This document shows, one piece after another, positions 27,882 to 36,944 of a stretch of DNA of 64,000 bases. Position 1 is the first letter of the stretch; the number at the start of each line of letters is the position of its first letter. Position numbers and translations under genes: made by a program. The stretch comes from Azophilus sp965221755 (GTDB lineage: Bacteria > Pseudomonadota > Gammaproteobacteria > Pseudomonadales > Azotimanducaceae), in the NCBI GenBank assembly GCA_965221755.1, contig OZ244921.1, positions 3,534,001 to 3,598,000 on the forward strand, written 5' to 3'. The notes below the pieces were generated by a model that was given only the letters and a program-made list of their open reading frames with translations, searched no databases and was not told the origin of the DNA.

Positions 27882-27939
27882 TATAATGGCGCCCAAATGG
27901 CTTTGCCCGGCGCCCGATGCCGAGTGCCGCGCAAAGCCA
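27882..27939 (+). promoter_or_regulatory. -10 box and hairpin leader of TonB receptor 2
   Basis: A perfect tataat at 27882-27887, without an obvious -35, is followed by a 9-bp inverted repeat tggctttgc (27898-27906) / gcaaagcca (27931-27939) enclosing a smaller cggc/gccg hairpin. The structure would lie in the 5' leader of the receptor mRNA. Confidence 0.4.
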
Positions 27940-27988
27940 AAGCCGGGGCGCAACAACATACGTTAGCGGTGCGAGAGGAGACCCAGCC

Positions 27989-30334
27989 ATGCGCATTCAT
28001 CCGAAGTCCACACATCGGCAGTTTTGGATCCTTGCCGTCTTGATCGCGCTCGCGGCTCCCGCGGGCATCCGGGCGCAGCCAGTGCTCGAGGAGATCATCG
28101 TCACCGCCACCAAGCGGGCGGAGTCCGCGCAATCCCTGCCCTTGAGCGTGTCGTCCATCTCCGGCGACGAACTGCGTGAGCGAGGCCTGACGGAGTTCTT
28201 CGACTACGCGGTGACCATCCCCAACCTGTCCTTCGGCGCCGCGACGGACGGCGTTCTTTCCAACCGGACCATTTCCCTGCGCGGAATCCAGGGCACCAAC
28301 ACCACCGGCTTCTACATCGACGACACGCCGATCACCGAAACCATCGACCCCAGAATCCTCGATCTCGAACGCATCGAGGTGCTGCGGGGGCCATCGGGCA
28401 CGCTGTACGGCGCCCGATCCCTCGGCGGCACGATCCGGCAGATCACGAGGAAGCCCGACTTCGACCGCCCTGCGGGCTGGGTTCGCGGGGAGCTGTCCGG
28501 CAGCAGGCGTTCGGACGATCTCAACCACTTGGTCTCAGGCTCGGTCAACGTGCCCTTCAGCGAGCAGGTCGCCGCCCGGTTCTCGGGGCTGCACGAGGAT
28601 CGCGCCGGCGTCTTCGACCGGCGGGTGGGCGCCATTGCCGATCACCTGCGGGCGCCTGCGACCCTGGCCGGGCCGCCGCAGTCGGTGATCGAGGACGTGG
28701 ATTCCCAGCAGGTCCAAGCGGTCCAGGCTGATCTGCTGGCCGAGCCGACCGATGCGCTGTCCATCAGGGCGCGCATCCTGCATCAGAAGACCGACCTTGA
28801 CGGCTTTCCGCTGGCCGACATCGATCCGGACAATTTCGACCACAACCGCGATTTCGACGTGGACGAGGGCGGCGAGGACGAATGGACGCTCTATACCCTG
28901 AACCTGAACTACGCCACCGACCAAGGCGAGTTCACCTCGGCCACGTCCTGGTTCGACCGCAAGACCTTCGAGGTCGAGGCCAGCGGCTCCTTCATCAACT
29001 TCCTTCAGGCGTTGCCCGCAGAGGACGAAGGGTTCGGCTTGTTCAGCGTCATCGGGGTTCGGCCCGTGACCTCGCCGATCTTTCAGGAACTCAACTTCGA
29101 GACCTTCGTGCAGGAAGTGCGCTTCGCATCCGATTTGGACGGCCCGTGGAACTTTGTCGCCGGCGCCTTCTACCAAGACACCGAGGACGTGGAGTCGTTT
29201 CAGCCACGCAACTATGCCAGGGGCTTGAACGACAACTTCGCCGAACTTCAGCGCACGTTGGGCATTCCCGGCCCGCTTGAGGAGATCTGGCCGTACGGCG
29301 ACTTGGTCTTCACCAACCACACCCCCACCGACATTGAGGAAATCGGCGTCTTCGGCGAGGCCACGTTCGACCTCACCGACCGTTTCAGCATCGTGTTGGG
29401 AACCCGATGGTTCGACACCACCGTCGAGTTCACGGACCGTCAAGCGGGCCTTGCGGCGGGCGTGCCGCTCGGCGAGGACGAGCCGCTTGCCAACATACCG
29501 CCGGAAGAGGGCCAACAGAGCGAGGATGGGTTCATCTTCAAGGGCGCGTTGGAGTTCCAGGCCACTGATGACGTGTTCCTGTACGCATCCGTTGCCGAGG
29601 GCTTGCGTCTCGGCGGCGCCAACAGCCCCATCCCGGATACGTTGGGGTGCCCGGAGAACTTGGCCGCACTGCAGCTGCAGGACGTCGATACGGGCAGCTA
29701 CGCATCGGACGATTTGATCAGCTACGAAGCCGGCGTCAAGACCGAGCTGAACCGGGCGGTGCGGCTGAACGCCACGGTCTTCCACATCGACTTCGACAAC
29801 ATCCAGCAGCAAATCCAGCTCATCTGCGGATTCCAGTTCCGCGGCAACTTCGGCGCCGCCCGCAGCCGCGGCGCTGAACTCGAACTCACCGCTCGGCCGA
29901 TCGACAACCTCAATCTGGCCCTGAACGTCGGCTACACGGACGCCGAGTTCACCGAAACCGTTGCCGGCGTCAACCAGGACGGCGATCCCCTGCAGTTCGT
30001 GCCCGAATGGACCGCTTCCCTAGTGGCGGACTACCTCGTCCCGAATGCGCTGTTCGACATGGACCTGTTTGTGCGCCTGGACCTAAGCTACGTGGACCGC
30101 AGCCTGTCCTTCGTCAACGCCAGCCCCCGCTCGCGGGCCTCCTACGAGCAGATCGGGCTGCGCGCCGGGCTGTCCAACGAACGCTACAAGGCAGGGCTGT
30201 TCGTCCGCAACCTAACCGACAAAATCGCCAACTTGGGGGACAGCCGCTCCATCGCCGCCGAGACCCCGGGCCGTCCGCGTTGGGTGGTGAGCCGTCCGCG
30301 CACGGTCGGTGCGGAGTTCGGCGTTTACTTCTGA
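27989..30334 (+). CDS. TonB-dependent outer-membrane receptor 2
   Basis: 781 residues from the ATG at 27989, preceded by a gagaggag ribosome-binding site. Signal peptide ILAVLIALAAPAGIRAQ, TonB box LEEIIVTATKRAE, plug domain with RIEVLRGPSGTLYGARSLGG, and a beta barrel ending RTVGAEFGVYF. Substrate unknown. The stop is 5 bp from that of the convergent cysNC gene. A structured leader precedes it, which might carry post-transcriptional control, but no known riboswitch class is recognised. Confidence 0.92.
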   Translation: MRIHPKSTHRQFWILAVLIALAAPAGIRAQPVLEEIIVTATKRAESAQSLPLSVSSISGDELRERGLTEFFDYAVTIPNLSFGAATDGVLSNRTISLRGIQGTNTTGFYIDDTPITETIDPRILDLERIEVLRGPSGTLYGARSLGGTIRQITRKPDFDRPAGWVRGELSGSRRSDDLNHLVSGSVNVPFSEQVAARFSGLHEDRAGVFDRRVGAIADHLRAPATLAGPPQSVIEDVDSQQVQAVQADLLAEPTDALSIRARILHQKTDLDGFPLADIDPDNFDHNRDFDVDEGGEDEWTLYTLNLNYATDQGEFTSATSWFDRKTFEVEASGSFINFLQALPAEDEGFGLFSVIGVRPVTSPIFQELNFETFVQEVRFASDLDGPWNFVAGAFYQDTEDVESFQPRNYARGLNDNFAELQRTLGIPGPLEEIWPYGDLVFTNHTPTDIEEIGVFGEATFDLTDRFSIVLGTRWFDTTVEFTDRQAGLAAGVPLGEDEPLANIPPEEGQQSEDGFIFKGALEFQATDDVFLYASVAEGLRLGGANSPIPDTLGCPENLAALQLQDVDTGSYASDDLISYEAGVKTELNRAVRLNATVFHIDFDNIQQQIQLICGFQFRGNFGAARSRGAELELTARPIDNLNLALNVGYTDAEFTETVAGVNQDGDPLQFVPEWTASLVADYLVPNALFDMDLFVRLDLSYVDRSLSFVNASPRSRASYEQIGLRAGLSNERYKAGLFVRNLTDKIANLGDSRSIAAETPGRPRWVVSRPRTVGAEFGVYF

Positions 30335-30339
30335 GCCGA

Positions 30340-32223
30340 TCAAACCTCCAGCACCCCGGCGCGACGCAGGTGGTCGAGGATGGCTTGCGCGTTCTCCTGC
30401 GCGGTCATGGCCACGGTGTCGAGGACCAACTCGGCGCGGGCCGGCGGCTGGTATTCGGCGTCGATGCCGGTGAAGTTCTTGATTTCACCCGCCCTGGCCC
30501 TTCGGTAGAGGCCCTTGGGATCGCGCGCCTCGCAGACCGTCAAGGGCGTGCTGACGAACACTTCGATGAACTCGCCTTCCTCCAACAGCTCCCGCACCAT
30601 GCGCCGCTCGGAACGGTAGGGGGAGATGAAGGCGACGATGGCGATTAAGCCCGCATCGACCATGAGCTTGGCGGTCTCGCCGATGCGGCGCACGTTCTCC
30701 ACCCGGTCGGCTTCGGTGAAGCCGAGGTCTCGGGTCAATCCATGGCGCACGTTGTCCCCGTCCAGGAGGTAAGTGTGCCGGTGCAGGTCATGCAGCCGCG
30801 CCTCAAGCAGGTTGGCGATGGTCGATTTGCCGGAGCCTGACAGGCCCGTCAGCCAAACCACGCAGGGCCGTTGGTGCTTAAGCGCCGCCCGGCGGGCCTT
30901 GTCGATGGTCAGCGCCTGCCAGGCCACGTTGTCCGCCCGGCGCAGGGAGAAGTCGAAGGTGCCCACCCCAACGGTGGCGTTGGAGCGTCGGTCCATGAGG
31001 ATGAAGCCGCCCATCGGCGCGCTGTCCTGAAACGGGTCGAAGGCCAGCCGCTCGCTCAGGCTGATGTTGGCCACCCCCACCTCGTTCAAGGCCAGCTTCT
31101 TCGCCGCCTGGGTCTCCAAGGTGTTGATGTTGATGGCGTGCTTGAGCTCGGTCACCACGCAGTCCAGCGTTCGGGCGGCGCTCTTCAAGCGGTACTGCCG
31201 GCCGGGGATGAGGTCGTCCTCGTCCATCCACAGCAAATGCACGGCCAGCTGGTCGGACAGTTGCGCCGGGCGCTCCGCGTGGCAAAGCACGTCACCGCGG
31301 CTTACGTCAATCTCGTCCGCCAGCGTCAGGGTGACCGCCTGCCCGGCTTCGGCACGGTCCAAGTCGCCCTCGTAGGCGTGGATGCGCGCCACCCGGGAGC
31401 GCACGCCCGACGGCAGGGCCACCACCTCGTCCCCGGGCCGCACGGCTCCCGCCGCAACGGTGCCGCTGAAGCCCCGAAAGTCCGGGTTGGGCCGGTTGAC
31501 CCACTGCACCGGCAGGCGAAAGACGCCGTGGCCGTCGCTCGGCTCAACCGGCGCCTCTTCAAGAAACGGCAGCAAGGCCGGCCCCTCATGCCAAGGCATG
31601 GCCTGGCTCGGCCCGGTGACGTTGTCGCCCTTCCATGCCGAGATGGGCAGGGCGTGGACGGCGATGTCGCCGAGCTCGGCGGCAAACGCCCGATACTCGG
31701 CCTCGATGGCGGCGAAAGCCCCTTGGTCGTAGCCCACCAAATCCATCTTGTTGACCGCCAGCAGGAACTGGCGGATGCCGAACAGCGAGGCGATGGCGCT
31801 GTGCCGGCGGGTCTGGGTGAGCACGCCCTTGCGGGCATCCACCAGGATGACGGCCAGGTCCGAATGCGAAGCGCCGCTGGCCATGTTGCGCGTGTACTGT
31901 TCGTGGCCCGGCGTGTCCGCCACCACGAACTTGCGCTTGGCGGTGGCGAAGTAGCGGTAGGCCACATCGATGGTGATGCCCTGCTCGCGCTCCGCCGCCA
32001 AGCCATCCACCAGCAAGGCGAAATCGATGGCCTCGCCTTGGGTGCCGTGGCGCCTGCTGTCCGCTTCCAGCACCGCCAACTGGTCATCGAAAATCAATTG
32101 GGCATCGAACAGCAGCCGGCCGATGAGCGTGCTCTTGCCGTCGTCCACGCTGCCGCAGGTCAGGAAGCGCAGGGTGGTCATGGCCGCCTGTTCCCGCAAA
32201 TAGGCCTGAATGTCCGCCGCCAT
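30340..32223 (-). CDS. cysNC: Bifunctional sulfate adenylyltransferase GTPase subunit / APS kinase (CysNC)
   Basis: 627 residues. The CysN half (about 1-430) has GTPase motifs GSVDDGKSTLIGRLLFD, DTPGHEQYTRNMASGA and NKMDLV. The CysC half (about 440-627) has the kinase P-loop WLTGLSGSGKSTIANLLEA and LDGDNVRHGLTRDLGF. Together with CysD it converts sulfate to APS and then PAPS. The ATG overlaps the cysD stop (TGATG). No reductase (cysH) is adjacent, so in this neighbourhood the product could feed either assimilation or the PAPS-dependent sulfotransferase. Confidence 0.96.
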   Translation of the reverse strand: MAADIQAYLREQAAMTTLRFLTCGSVDDGKSTLIGRLLFDAQLIFDDQLAVLEADSRRHGTQGEAIDFALLVDGLAAEREQGITIDVAYRYFATAKRKFVVADTPGHEQYTRNMASGASHSDLAVILVDARKGVLTQTRRHSAIASLFGIRQFLLAVNKMDLVGYDQGAFAAIEAEYRAFAAELGDIAVHALPISAWKGDNVTGPSQAMPWHEGPALLPFLEEAPVEPSDGHGVFRLPVQWVNRPNPDFRGFSGTVAAGAVRPGDEVVALPSGVRSRVARIHAYEGDLDRAEAGQAVTLTLADEIDVSRGDVLCHAERPAQLSDQLAVHLLWMDEDDLIPGRQYRLKSAARTLDCVVTELKHAININTLETQAAKKLALNEVGVANISLSERLAFDPFQDSAPMGGFILMDRRSNATVGVGTFDFSLRRADNVAWQALTIDKARRAALKHQRPCVVWLTGLSGSGKSTIANLLEARLHDLHRHTYLLDGDNVRHGLTRDLGFTEADRVENVRRIGETAKLMVDAGLIAIVAFISPYRSERRMVRELLEEGEFIEVFVSTPLTVCEARDPKGLYRRARAGEIKNFTGIDAEYQPPARAELVLDTVAMTAQENAQAILDHLRRAGVLEV

Positions 32224-33134
32224 CAGAAGTAGCCTTCCCGCTTCTTCCTCTCCATCGACGACGCCTCGTCGTGGTCGATCAGGCGACCTTGGCGCTCCGA
32301 GGTCCGAGACGTCAGCATTTCCTGGATGATGCCTGGCACGTCCGCAGCATCGGACTCGACGGCCGCCGTCAGGGGATAGCAGCCGAGGGTGCGGAAGCGC
32401 ACCCTCATCAAGCGCGGCCGCTCCCCTTGGGCTAAGGGCAGGCGCTCGTCATCGACCATGATGAGCTGGCCGTCCCGCTCGACCATGGGCCGCTCGGCCG
32501 CGAAGTAGAGCGGCACCACCGGAATGCGCTCCCGGTGGATGTAGAGCCAGACATCGAGTTCGGTCCAGTTGGACAGGGGGAAGACCCGCATGCTTTCCCC
32601 ATCGCGCACCCGGCCGTTGTAAAGGTTCCACAGCTCCGGGCGCTGGCTCTTGGGGTCCCAACGGTGCTGGGCGTTGCGGAAGGAGAAGATCCGCTCCTTG
32701 GCCCGGGACTTCTCCTCATCCCGCCGCGCGCCGCCGAAGGCCGCATCGAAGCGATGGGCGTCCAAGGCCTGCTTGAGCGCCTGGGTCTTCATCACGTCGG
32801 TATGCACGCCGGCGCCGTGGGTGATCGGATTGATGCCGGCCGCCTTGCCCTCCCGGTTCTGCGCAACGATGAGCTCCAAGCTGAGTTCCCGAGCCCGCCG
32901 GTCGCGAAACTCGATCATCTCCCGGAACTTCCAGCCGGTGTCCACATGCAGCAACGGGAACGGCGGCGGCGACGGATGAAAGGCCTTCAGCGCCAAGTGC
33001 AGCATGACCGAGGAGTCCTTGCCAATGGAGTAGAGCATCACCGGGCGGGTGGCCTCGGCGGCGACCTCGCGCATGATGTGGATGCTTTCCGCCTCCAGCC
33101 GTTCGAGATGCGTCAACTGCCCCACGGGTTGCAA
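32223..33134 (-). CDS. cysD: Sulfate adenylyltransferase subunit 2
   Basis: About 300 residues with the PP-loop motif YSIGKDSSVMLHLALKAF, HVDTGWKF, and the C-terminal RTSERQGRLIDHDE and SMERKKREGYF typical of CysD. It adenylates sulfate with the help of the CysN GTPase. The first possible start is TTG at 33134; GTG at 33125 would fit the usual N-terminus (LTHLERLEAESIHIMREV) better. First gene of the cysD-cysNC operon, divergent from the spermidine-synthase-like pair. Confidence 0.95.
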   Translation of the reverse strand: MQPVGQLTHLERLEAESIHIMREVAAEATRPVMLYSIGKDSSVMLHLALKAFHPSPPPFPLLHVDTGWKFREMIEFRDRRARELSLELIVAQNREGKAAGINPITHGAGVHTDVMKTQALKQALDAHRFDAAFGGARRDEEKSRAKERIFSFRNAQHRWDPKSQRPELWNLYNGRVRDGESMRVFPLSNWTELDVWLYIHRERIPVVPLYFAAERPMVERDGQLIMVDDERLPLAQGERPRLMRVRFRTLGCYPLTAAVESDAADVPGIIQEMLTSRTSERQGRLIDHDEASSMERKKREGYF

Positions 33135-33199
33135 TCCGGCGTGCGTGGCCGCGCATTAGAACCAACACGGCAAGCAAAGACAACGGGCGCATTGGCCAG

Positions 33200-33229
33200 T
33201 TGGAAATTGCATATGCCTGTTTGTACACT
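33200..33229 (+). promoter_or_regulatory. Candidate promoter of the spermidine-synthase-like pair
   Basis: ttggaa (33200-33205), 18-bp spacer, tacact (33224-33229). This favours a start downstream of it for the next gene. Confidence 0.45.
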
Positions 33230-33259
33230 GAGCGGCCTCACGCAGGGTGGATTGCCCGC

Positions 33260-33850
33260 TTGTCGGCACTCGTCTCAAGCCTCGCCTTCATCGGCGGCTT
33301 CGTCATCATGTCGCTGGAGCTGCTCGGCGGCCGCATCCTGGCCCCCTACTTCGGCGGCAGCATCCATGTTTGGGGCAGCATCATCACGGTGTTCATGGCG
33401 AGCCTCGCCTTGGGCTACCTGGCCGGTGGCCGTTGGTCGCTGCGCTCGCCCTCCTTGGCCAAGTTCGCAGGCCTGTTCCTGGTGGGCGCGGGCCTGCTGC
33501 ACCCGTTGGCCTACTTCAGCGAAGCGGCCATGAACTGGATCTTCCATGCCGTTGAGGACCCGCGCTACGGCTCGCTGGCGGCATCGATGCTGCTGTTCGT
33601 GCCGCCCACCGTAATGCTCGGCATGATATCGCCCTACGCCGTGCGCTTGCTGGTGCGCAACACCGAGGAGTCCGGCAGCATCGCCGGGCGCCTGTACTTT
33701 ACTTCCACCGCCGGCAGCGCTCTGGGCACCTTGGGCACCAGCTTCTACTTCGTGCTGTGGTGGGAGATCAACACCATTCTCACCATGCTGACGGCAGCCT
33801 TGGTCATGGCCGGCGCAACCGCGTTGGCGGTTGCGAGGATGCGCAAGTGA
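33260..33850 (+). CDS. Membrane half of a spermidine-synthase-like protein
   Basis: 196 residues from the TTG at 33260, which has an agggtgg ribosome-binding site; the frame is open to 33200, but that part overlaps a likely promoter. Six or so hydrophobic segments with SLELLGGRILAPYFGGSIHVWGS-type sequence at the start (GGRILAPYFGGS), GMISPYAVRLLVRN and GRLYFTSTAGSALGTLGTSF. This pattern is the membrane domain of 'fused MFS/spermidine synthase' proteins. The soluble catalytic half is encoded separately 110 bp downstream. Function unproven in this class. Confidence 0.8.
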   Translation: MSALVSSLAFIGGFVIMSLELLGGRILAPYFGGSIHVWGSIITVFMASLALGYLAGGRWSLRSPSLAKFAGLFLVGAGLLHPLAYFSEAAMNWIFHAVEDPRYGSLAASMLLFVPPTVMLGMISPYAVRLLVRNTEESGSIAGRLYFTSTAGSALGTLGTSFYFVLWWEINTILTMLTAALVMAGATALAVARMRK

Positions 33851-33960
33851 CGGCGCTGCGCGCCAGCCGCGGACGGGCCGCCGCGCGAACCTTCGATTGG
33901 CGTTGGCGCTGCGCTGGCGCGAAGCCCCTCTTCGACCGGCTGAATCCCCAAGGGACGAAG

Positions 33961-34875
33961 GTGCCCCGGCCCGCGCCATCGGCCTCGAAGCGGCGCCGAT
34001 TGGCCTTGGGGTTGCTGGGTCTGGCGCTGCTGGTTCCATCGGCTTGGGCCGAGGTGATGCATCGGGAGCGGTCGCTCTACCAAACGATCCTAGTGGTCAA
34101 GCAGGGCCGAACCCTATGCCTGCAGTTCAGCCTGCGGCAGGCGCAGCGCAACCAGTCGTGCCTGGATGAGCGCCGCCCGCAGCGCATGGTCCTGGCCTAC
34201 ACCCGGATGATGATGGCGGCGCTGTTGTTCGGCCCGGAACCGCAGCGGATCCTGGTGGTCGGCCTCGGCGGCGGCACGCTGCCGATGGCGTTGACGGGGA
34301 TTTATCCCGACGCCCGGCTGGACGCGGTGGAAATCGATCCCGCGGTGGTCAGGGTGGCGAAGCGCCACTTCGGGTTTGCCGAGAGCGAACGGCTCAAGGT
34401 CCACGTCGAGGACGCCCGGGTGTTCACCCGGCGGGCGGTGGCCGTTGGCCGCAGCTACGATCTCATCCTGCTCGACGCGTTCGGGGCCGACTACATTCCC
34501 GAACACCTGATGACCCGCGAATACCTCGCCGACATCCGAGCGCTGCTGGCTGCGGATGGCGCGCTCGCCGCCAACACCTTTGCCGTCAGCCAGCTCCACA
34601 ACCACGAATCGGCGACCTACTTCGACGTTTTCGGCCCCTTCCTCAACCTGAAGCTGCCCGGCAGCGGCAACCGCGTCATTCTGGCCACCAAGGCGCAACT
34701 GCCCAGCCTGATGGCCCTCAACGCCCGGGCGGCGGCGCTGGAAACATCCCTGGCGCCTTACGGCATCGACATCCGCAGCTATCCCAAGCGTCTGGAGAGC
34801 AGGATCGATTGGCCGAGGGACACCCGGGTGCTGACGGACCAGTACGCGCCCGCCAACCTGCTGCAGGCGCAGTAG
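33961..34875 (+). CDS. Spermidine-synthase-like protein with signal peptide
   Basis: 304 residues from the GTG at 33961 (aaggga ribosome-binding site); an earlier open frame is not supported. A signal-like N-terminus RRRLALGLLGLALLVPSAWAE is followed by a Rossmann fold of the SpeE superfamily: ILVVGLGGGTLPMAL, LDAVEIDPAVVRVAKRHFGF, VHVEDARVF and LILLDAFGADYIPEHL. The DAFG motif replaces the DxTDPxGP of true spermidine synthases, so polyamine synthesis is doubtful. The pair (membrane part plus exported catalytic part) may act at the envelope; substrate unknown. Confidence 0.8.
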   Translation: MPRPAPSASKRRRLALGLLGLALLVPSAWAEVMHRERSLYQTILVVKQGRTLCLQFSLRQAQRNQSCLDERRPQRMVLAYTRMMMAALLFGPEPQRILVVGLGGGTLPMALTGIYPDARLDAVEIDPAVVRVAKRHFGFAESERLKVHVEDARVFTRRAVAVGRSYDLILLDAFGADYIPEHLMTREYLADIRALLAADGALAANTFAVSQLHNHESATYFDVFGPFLNLKLPGSGNRVILATKAQLPSLMALNARAAALETSLAPYGIDIRSYPKRLESRIDWPRDTRVLTDQYAPANLLQAQ

Positions 34876-34925
34876 TCCGCCGGGAACGGCAGCTCCGTCG
34901 CGCGCCATGAGCGCTTCCTCGGGCG

Positions 34926-35026
34926 GCGCGGGCTCGCAAACGCATCGGGGCCCGGCCCACGCAAAGGCGATGGAGCTTCGCGCCGGCAAAACGCCAACGA
35001 ACCTTGGCCCCTGGCCAAGGTTCGCT
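34926..35026 (+). repeat. Modular palindromic repeat, copy 9 (hairpin class gaacctt)
   Basis: Head gcgcgggctcgcaaacgcat, core ggagcttcgcgccggcaaaa, terminal hairpin gaaccttggcc-cct-ggccaaggttc (34999-35023, perfect). It lies between the convergent spermidine-synthase-like and msrB genes, where it might also act as a terminator. Confidence 0.9.
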
Positions 35027-35043
35027 TGCATCCCGCTTTTGGT

Positions 35044-35466
35044 TCAGGATGCGGTCCCCATTCCGTCGGCGCCTTCCGTCGGGGCCAAGGACAACGAAGC
35101 GGAGTTCATGCAGTAGCGCAGGCCGGTGGGCGGCGGGCCATCCGGAAAGACGTGGCCGAGGTGGGCATCGCAGGTGGCGCAAAGCACCTCGATGCGGCGC
35201 ATCATCAGGCTGTTGTCCTCCCGGGTGGCCACGGCATCCGCGGCAATGGGTTCGTAGAAGCTCGGCCAGCCGGAGCGGGAGTCGTACTTGGCGGCGGACG
35301 TGAACAGCGTCGCATCGCAACACTTGCATTTATAGATGCCGGGCGTCTTGGTGTCGCAGTAGATGCCGCTGAAGGCCGGCTCGGTGCCCGCCTCGCGGGT
35401 GATGTGAAACTCCTGCGGGGTGAGCTGGGTGCGCCACTGCGCCTCGCTCTTGGTGACTTTAGCCAT
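35044..35466 (-). CDS. msrB: Peptide-methionine (R)-S-oxide reductase
   Basis: 140 residues, the normal length. Reduces methionine-R-sulfoxide in proteins. Zinc-binding pairs are C47/C50 in KCKCCDA and C96/C99 in CATCDAHLGHVF; the catalytic Cys is C119 in RYCMNSASL. SRSGWPSFYEP is also canonical. Stands alone, with repeat copies on both sides (34.93 and 35.50 kb). Confidence 0.97.
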   Translation of the reverse strand: MAKVTKSEAQWRTQLTPQEFHITREAGTEPAFSGIYCDTKTPGIYKCKCCDATLFTSAAKYDSRSGWPSFYEPIAADAVATREDNSLMMRRIEVLCATCDAHLGHVFPDGPPPTGLRYCMNSASLSLAPTEGADGMGTAS

Positions 35467-35498
35467 TTGCTGCTTCCTGTTGAGTGCGCTTAACTACT

Positions 35499-35590
35499 GT
35501 GCGGGCTCAGAAACATTTCGGAATCCGACCCACGCAACGGTAGCGGAGTTTCGCATAGCGAAACTCCATCCGCGACCGTCAGGTCGCGCA
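35499..35590 (+). repeat. Modular palindromic repeat, copy 10 (hairpin class gcgacc)
   Basis: Head gtgcgggctcagaaacattt, core ggagtttcgcatagcgaaac, terminal hairpin gcgacc-gtca-ggtcgc. Well preserved; lies in the divergent gap between msrB and the aminotransferase gene, so it is part of the promoter region of one or both. Confidence 0.93.
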
Positions 35591-35665
35591 ACTACTTGAT
35601 CTTTTTTGGATTTCATTTCAAGCTCAGTAGATGGCCGAGACCCGCCAAACGATCACGGAGGCAAC

Positions 35666-36940
35666 ATGACAATAGCACAGAACGCCATCGGCGCGGACAA
35701 GGTAACCGGCCTGCTGCCGCACGGCCAGCGGCCCATCCGCAAGTCCAGCAAGCTCGACGGCGTCTGCTACGACATCCGCGGCCCGGTTGTGGCCGAGGCG
35801 CATCGCCTGGAGGAGGAGGGCCATCGGGTCATCAAGCTCAACGTCGGCAACCCGGCCGCGTTCGGCTTCGAGACGCCCGATGAGATCCTGCGCGACGTGA
35901 TCCACAACCTGCCCCGCTCCCAAGGCTACTGCGACTCCAAAGGCCTGTACTCGGCGCGCAAGGCCGTCATGCAATACACCCAACAGTTGGGCGTCGCGGG
36001 GGTCGAGGTGGATGACGTCATCATCGGCAACGGCGTTTCGGAACTGCTGATGCTGGCCTTGCAGGGGCTGCTCGAAATCGGCGATGAAGTGCTCATCCCG
36101 GCGCCGGACTATCCGCTCTGGACCGCGGCGGTGAACCTTTGCGACGCCAAGCCCATCCACTACCTGTGCAACGAGGACAACGGGTGGGCGCCGGACTTGG
36201 CCGACCTTGAAGCCAAGATCACCCCGCGCGCCAAGGCGCTGGTCATCATCAATCCCAACAACCCCACCGGCGCCGTTTACGGCCGCGCAACGCTCGAGAG
36301 CTTGGTGGCCATCGCCCGCCGCCACGACCTGGTGCTGATGGCGGACGAAATCTATGACAAGGTCATCTACGGCGGCGCCGAGTACGTGCCGGTCTCCACC
36401 TTGGCCGACGATCTGCTGGTGCTGACCTTCAGCGGGCTGTCAAAGTCCTACCGAGCGGCGGGTTTCCGCACCGGCTGGCTGGTGGTCAGCGGCGCCAAGC
36501 ATCGCGCCGGCGACTACATGGAAGGCCTGGACATGCTGGCGTCGATGCGCCTGTGCGCCAACGTGCCCACCCAGCACGCCGTGCAGACGGCCTTGGGCGG
36601 CTACCAATCCATCAACGAACTGGTGCGGCCCGGCGGTCGGCTGTTCGAGCAACGGGAACTCGGCTGGCGGCTTTTGAACGAAATCGAGGGAGTCTCCTGC
36701 GTCAAGCCCCGAGGGGCGCTCTACTTCTTCCCCCGGCTGGCCCGGGAACGATTCAACATCACCGACGACGAGCGCTTCGCGTTCGATCTTCTGCGGCAGG
36801 AAAAGCTGCTGGTCATCCAAGGCAGCGGCTTCAACTGGCCGAAGCCGGACCACTTCCGCATCGTTTTCCTGCCCCACATGGAGGAGCTGCGCGAAGCCAT
36901 CGGGCGATTGGCGCGCTTCCTGAGCCACTACCGCCAGTAA
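35666..36940 (+). CDS. alaA: PLP-dependent aminotransferase, AlaA type
   Basis: 424 residues from the ATG at 35666 with a cacggaggc ribosome-binding site. Class I aminotransferase fold: LNVGNPAAFGFETPDEI, NPNNPTGAVYG, ADEIYDKVIYG, the PLP lysine in FSGLSKSYRAAGFRTGW, and the carboxylate-binding Arg in FRIVFLP. The N-terminal SSKLDGVCYDIRGPV matches E. coli AlaA (YfbQ), which makes alanine from pyruvate using glutamate. Its stop is 4 bp from that of the convergent oxidoreductase gene. Confidence 0.92.
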   Translation: MTIAQNAIGADKVTGLLPHGQRPIRKSSKLDGVCYDIRGPVVAEAHRLEEEGHRVIKLNVGNPAAFGFETPDEILRDVIHNLPRSQGYCDSKGLYSARKAVMQYTQQLGVAGVEVDDVIIGNGVSELLMLALQGLLEIGDEVLIPAPDYPLWTAAVNLCDAKPIHYLCNEDNGWAPDLADLEAKITPRAKALVIINPNNPTGAVYGRATLESLVAIARRHDLVLMADEIYDKVIYGGAEYVPVSTLADDLLVLTFSGLSKSYRAAGFRTGWLVVSGAKHRAGDYMEGLDMLASMRLCANVPTQHAVQTALGGYQSINELVRPGGRLFEQRELGWRLLNEIEGVSCVKPRGALYFFPRLARERFNITDDERFAFDLLRQEKLLVIQGSGFNWPKPDHFRIVFLPHMEELREAIGRLARFLSHYRQ

Positions 36941-36944
36941 GCCT

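Noticed and set aside
33870..33920. Possible further copy of the palindromic repeat before the second spermidine-synthase-like gene
   Set aside because: Only a loose gcgctggcgcgaag-like stretch resembles the core; head and terminal hairpin are missing.
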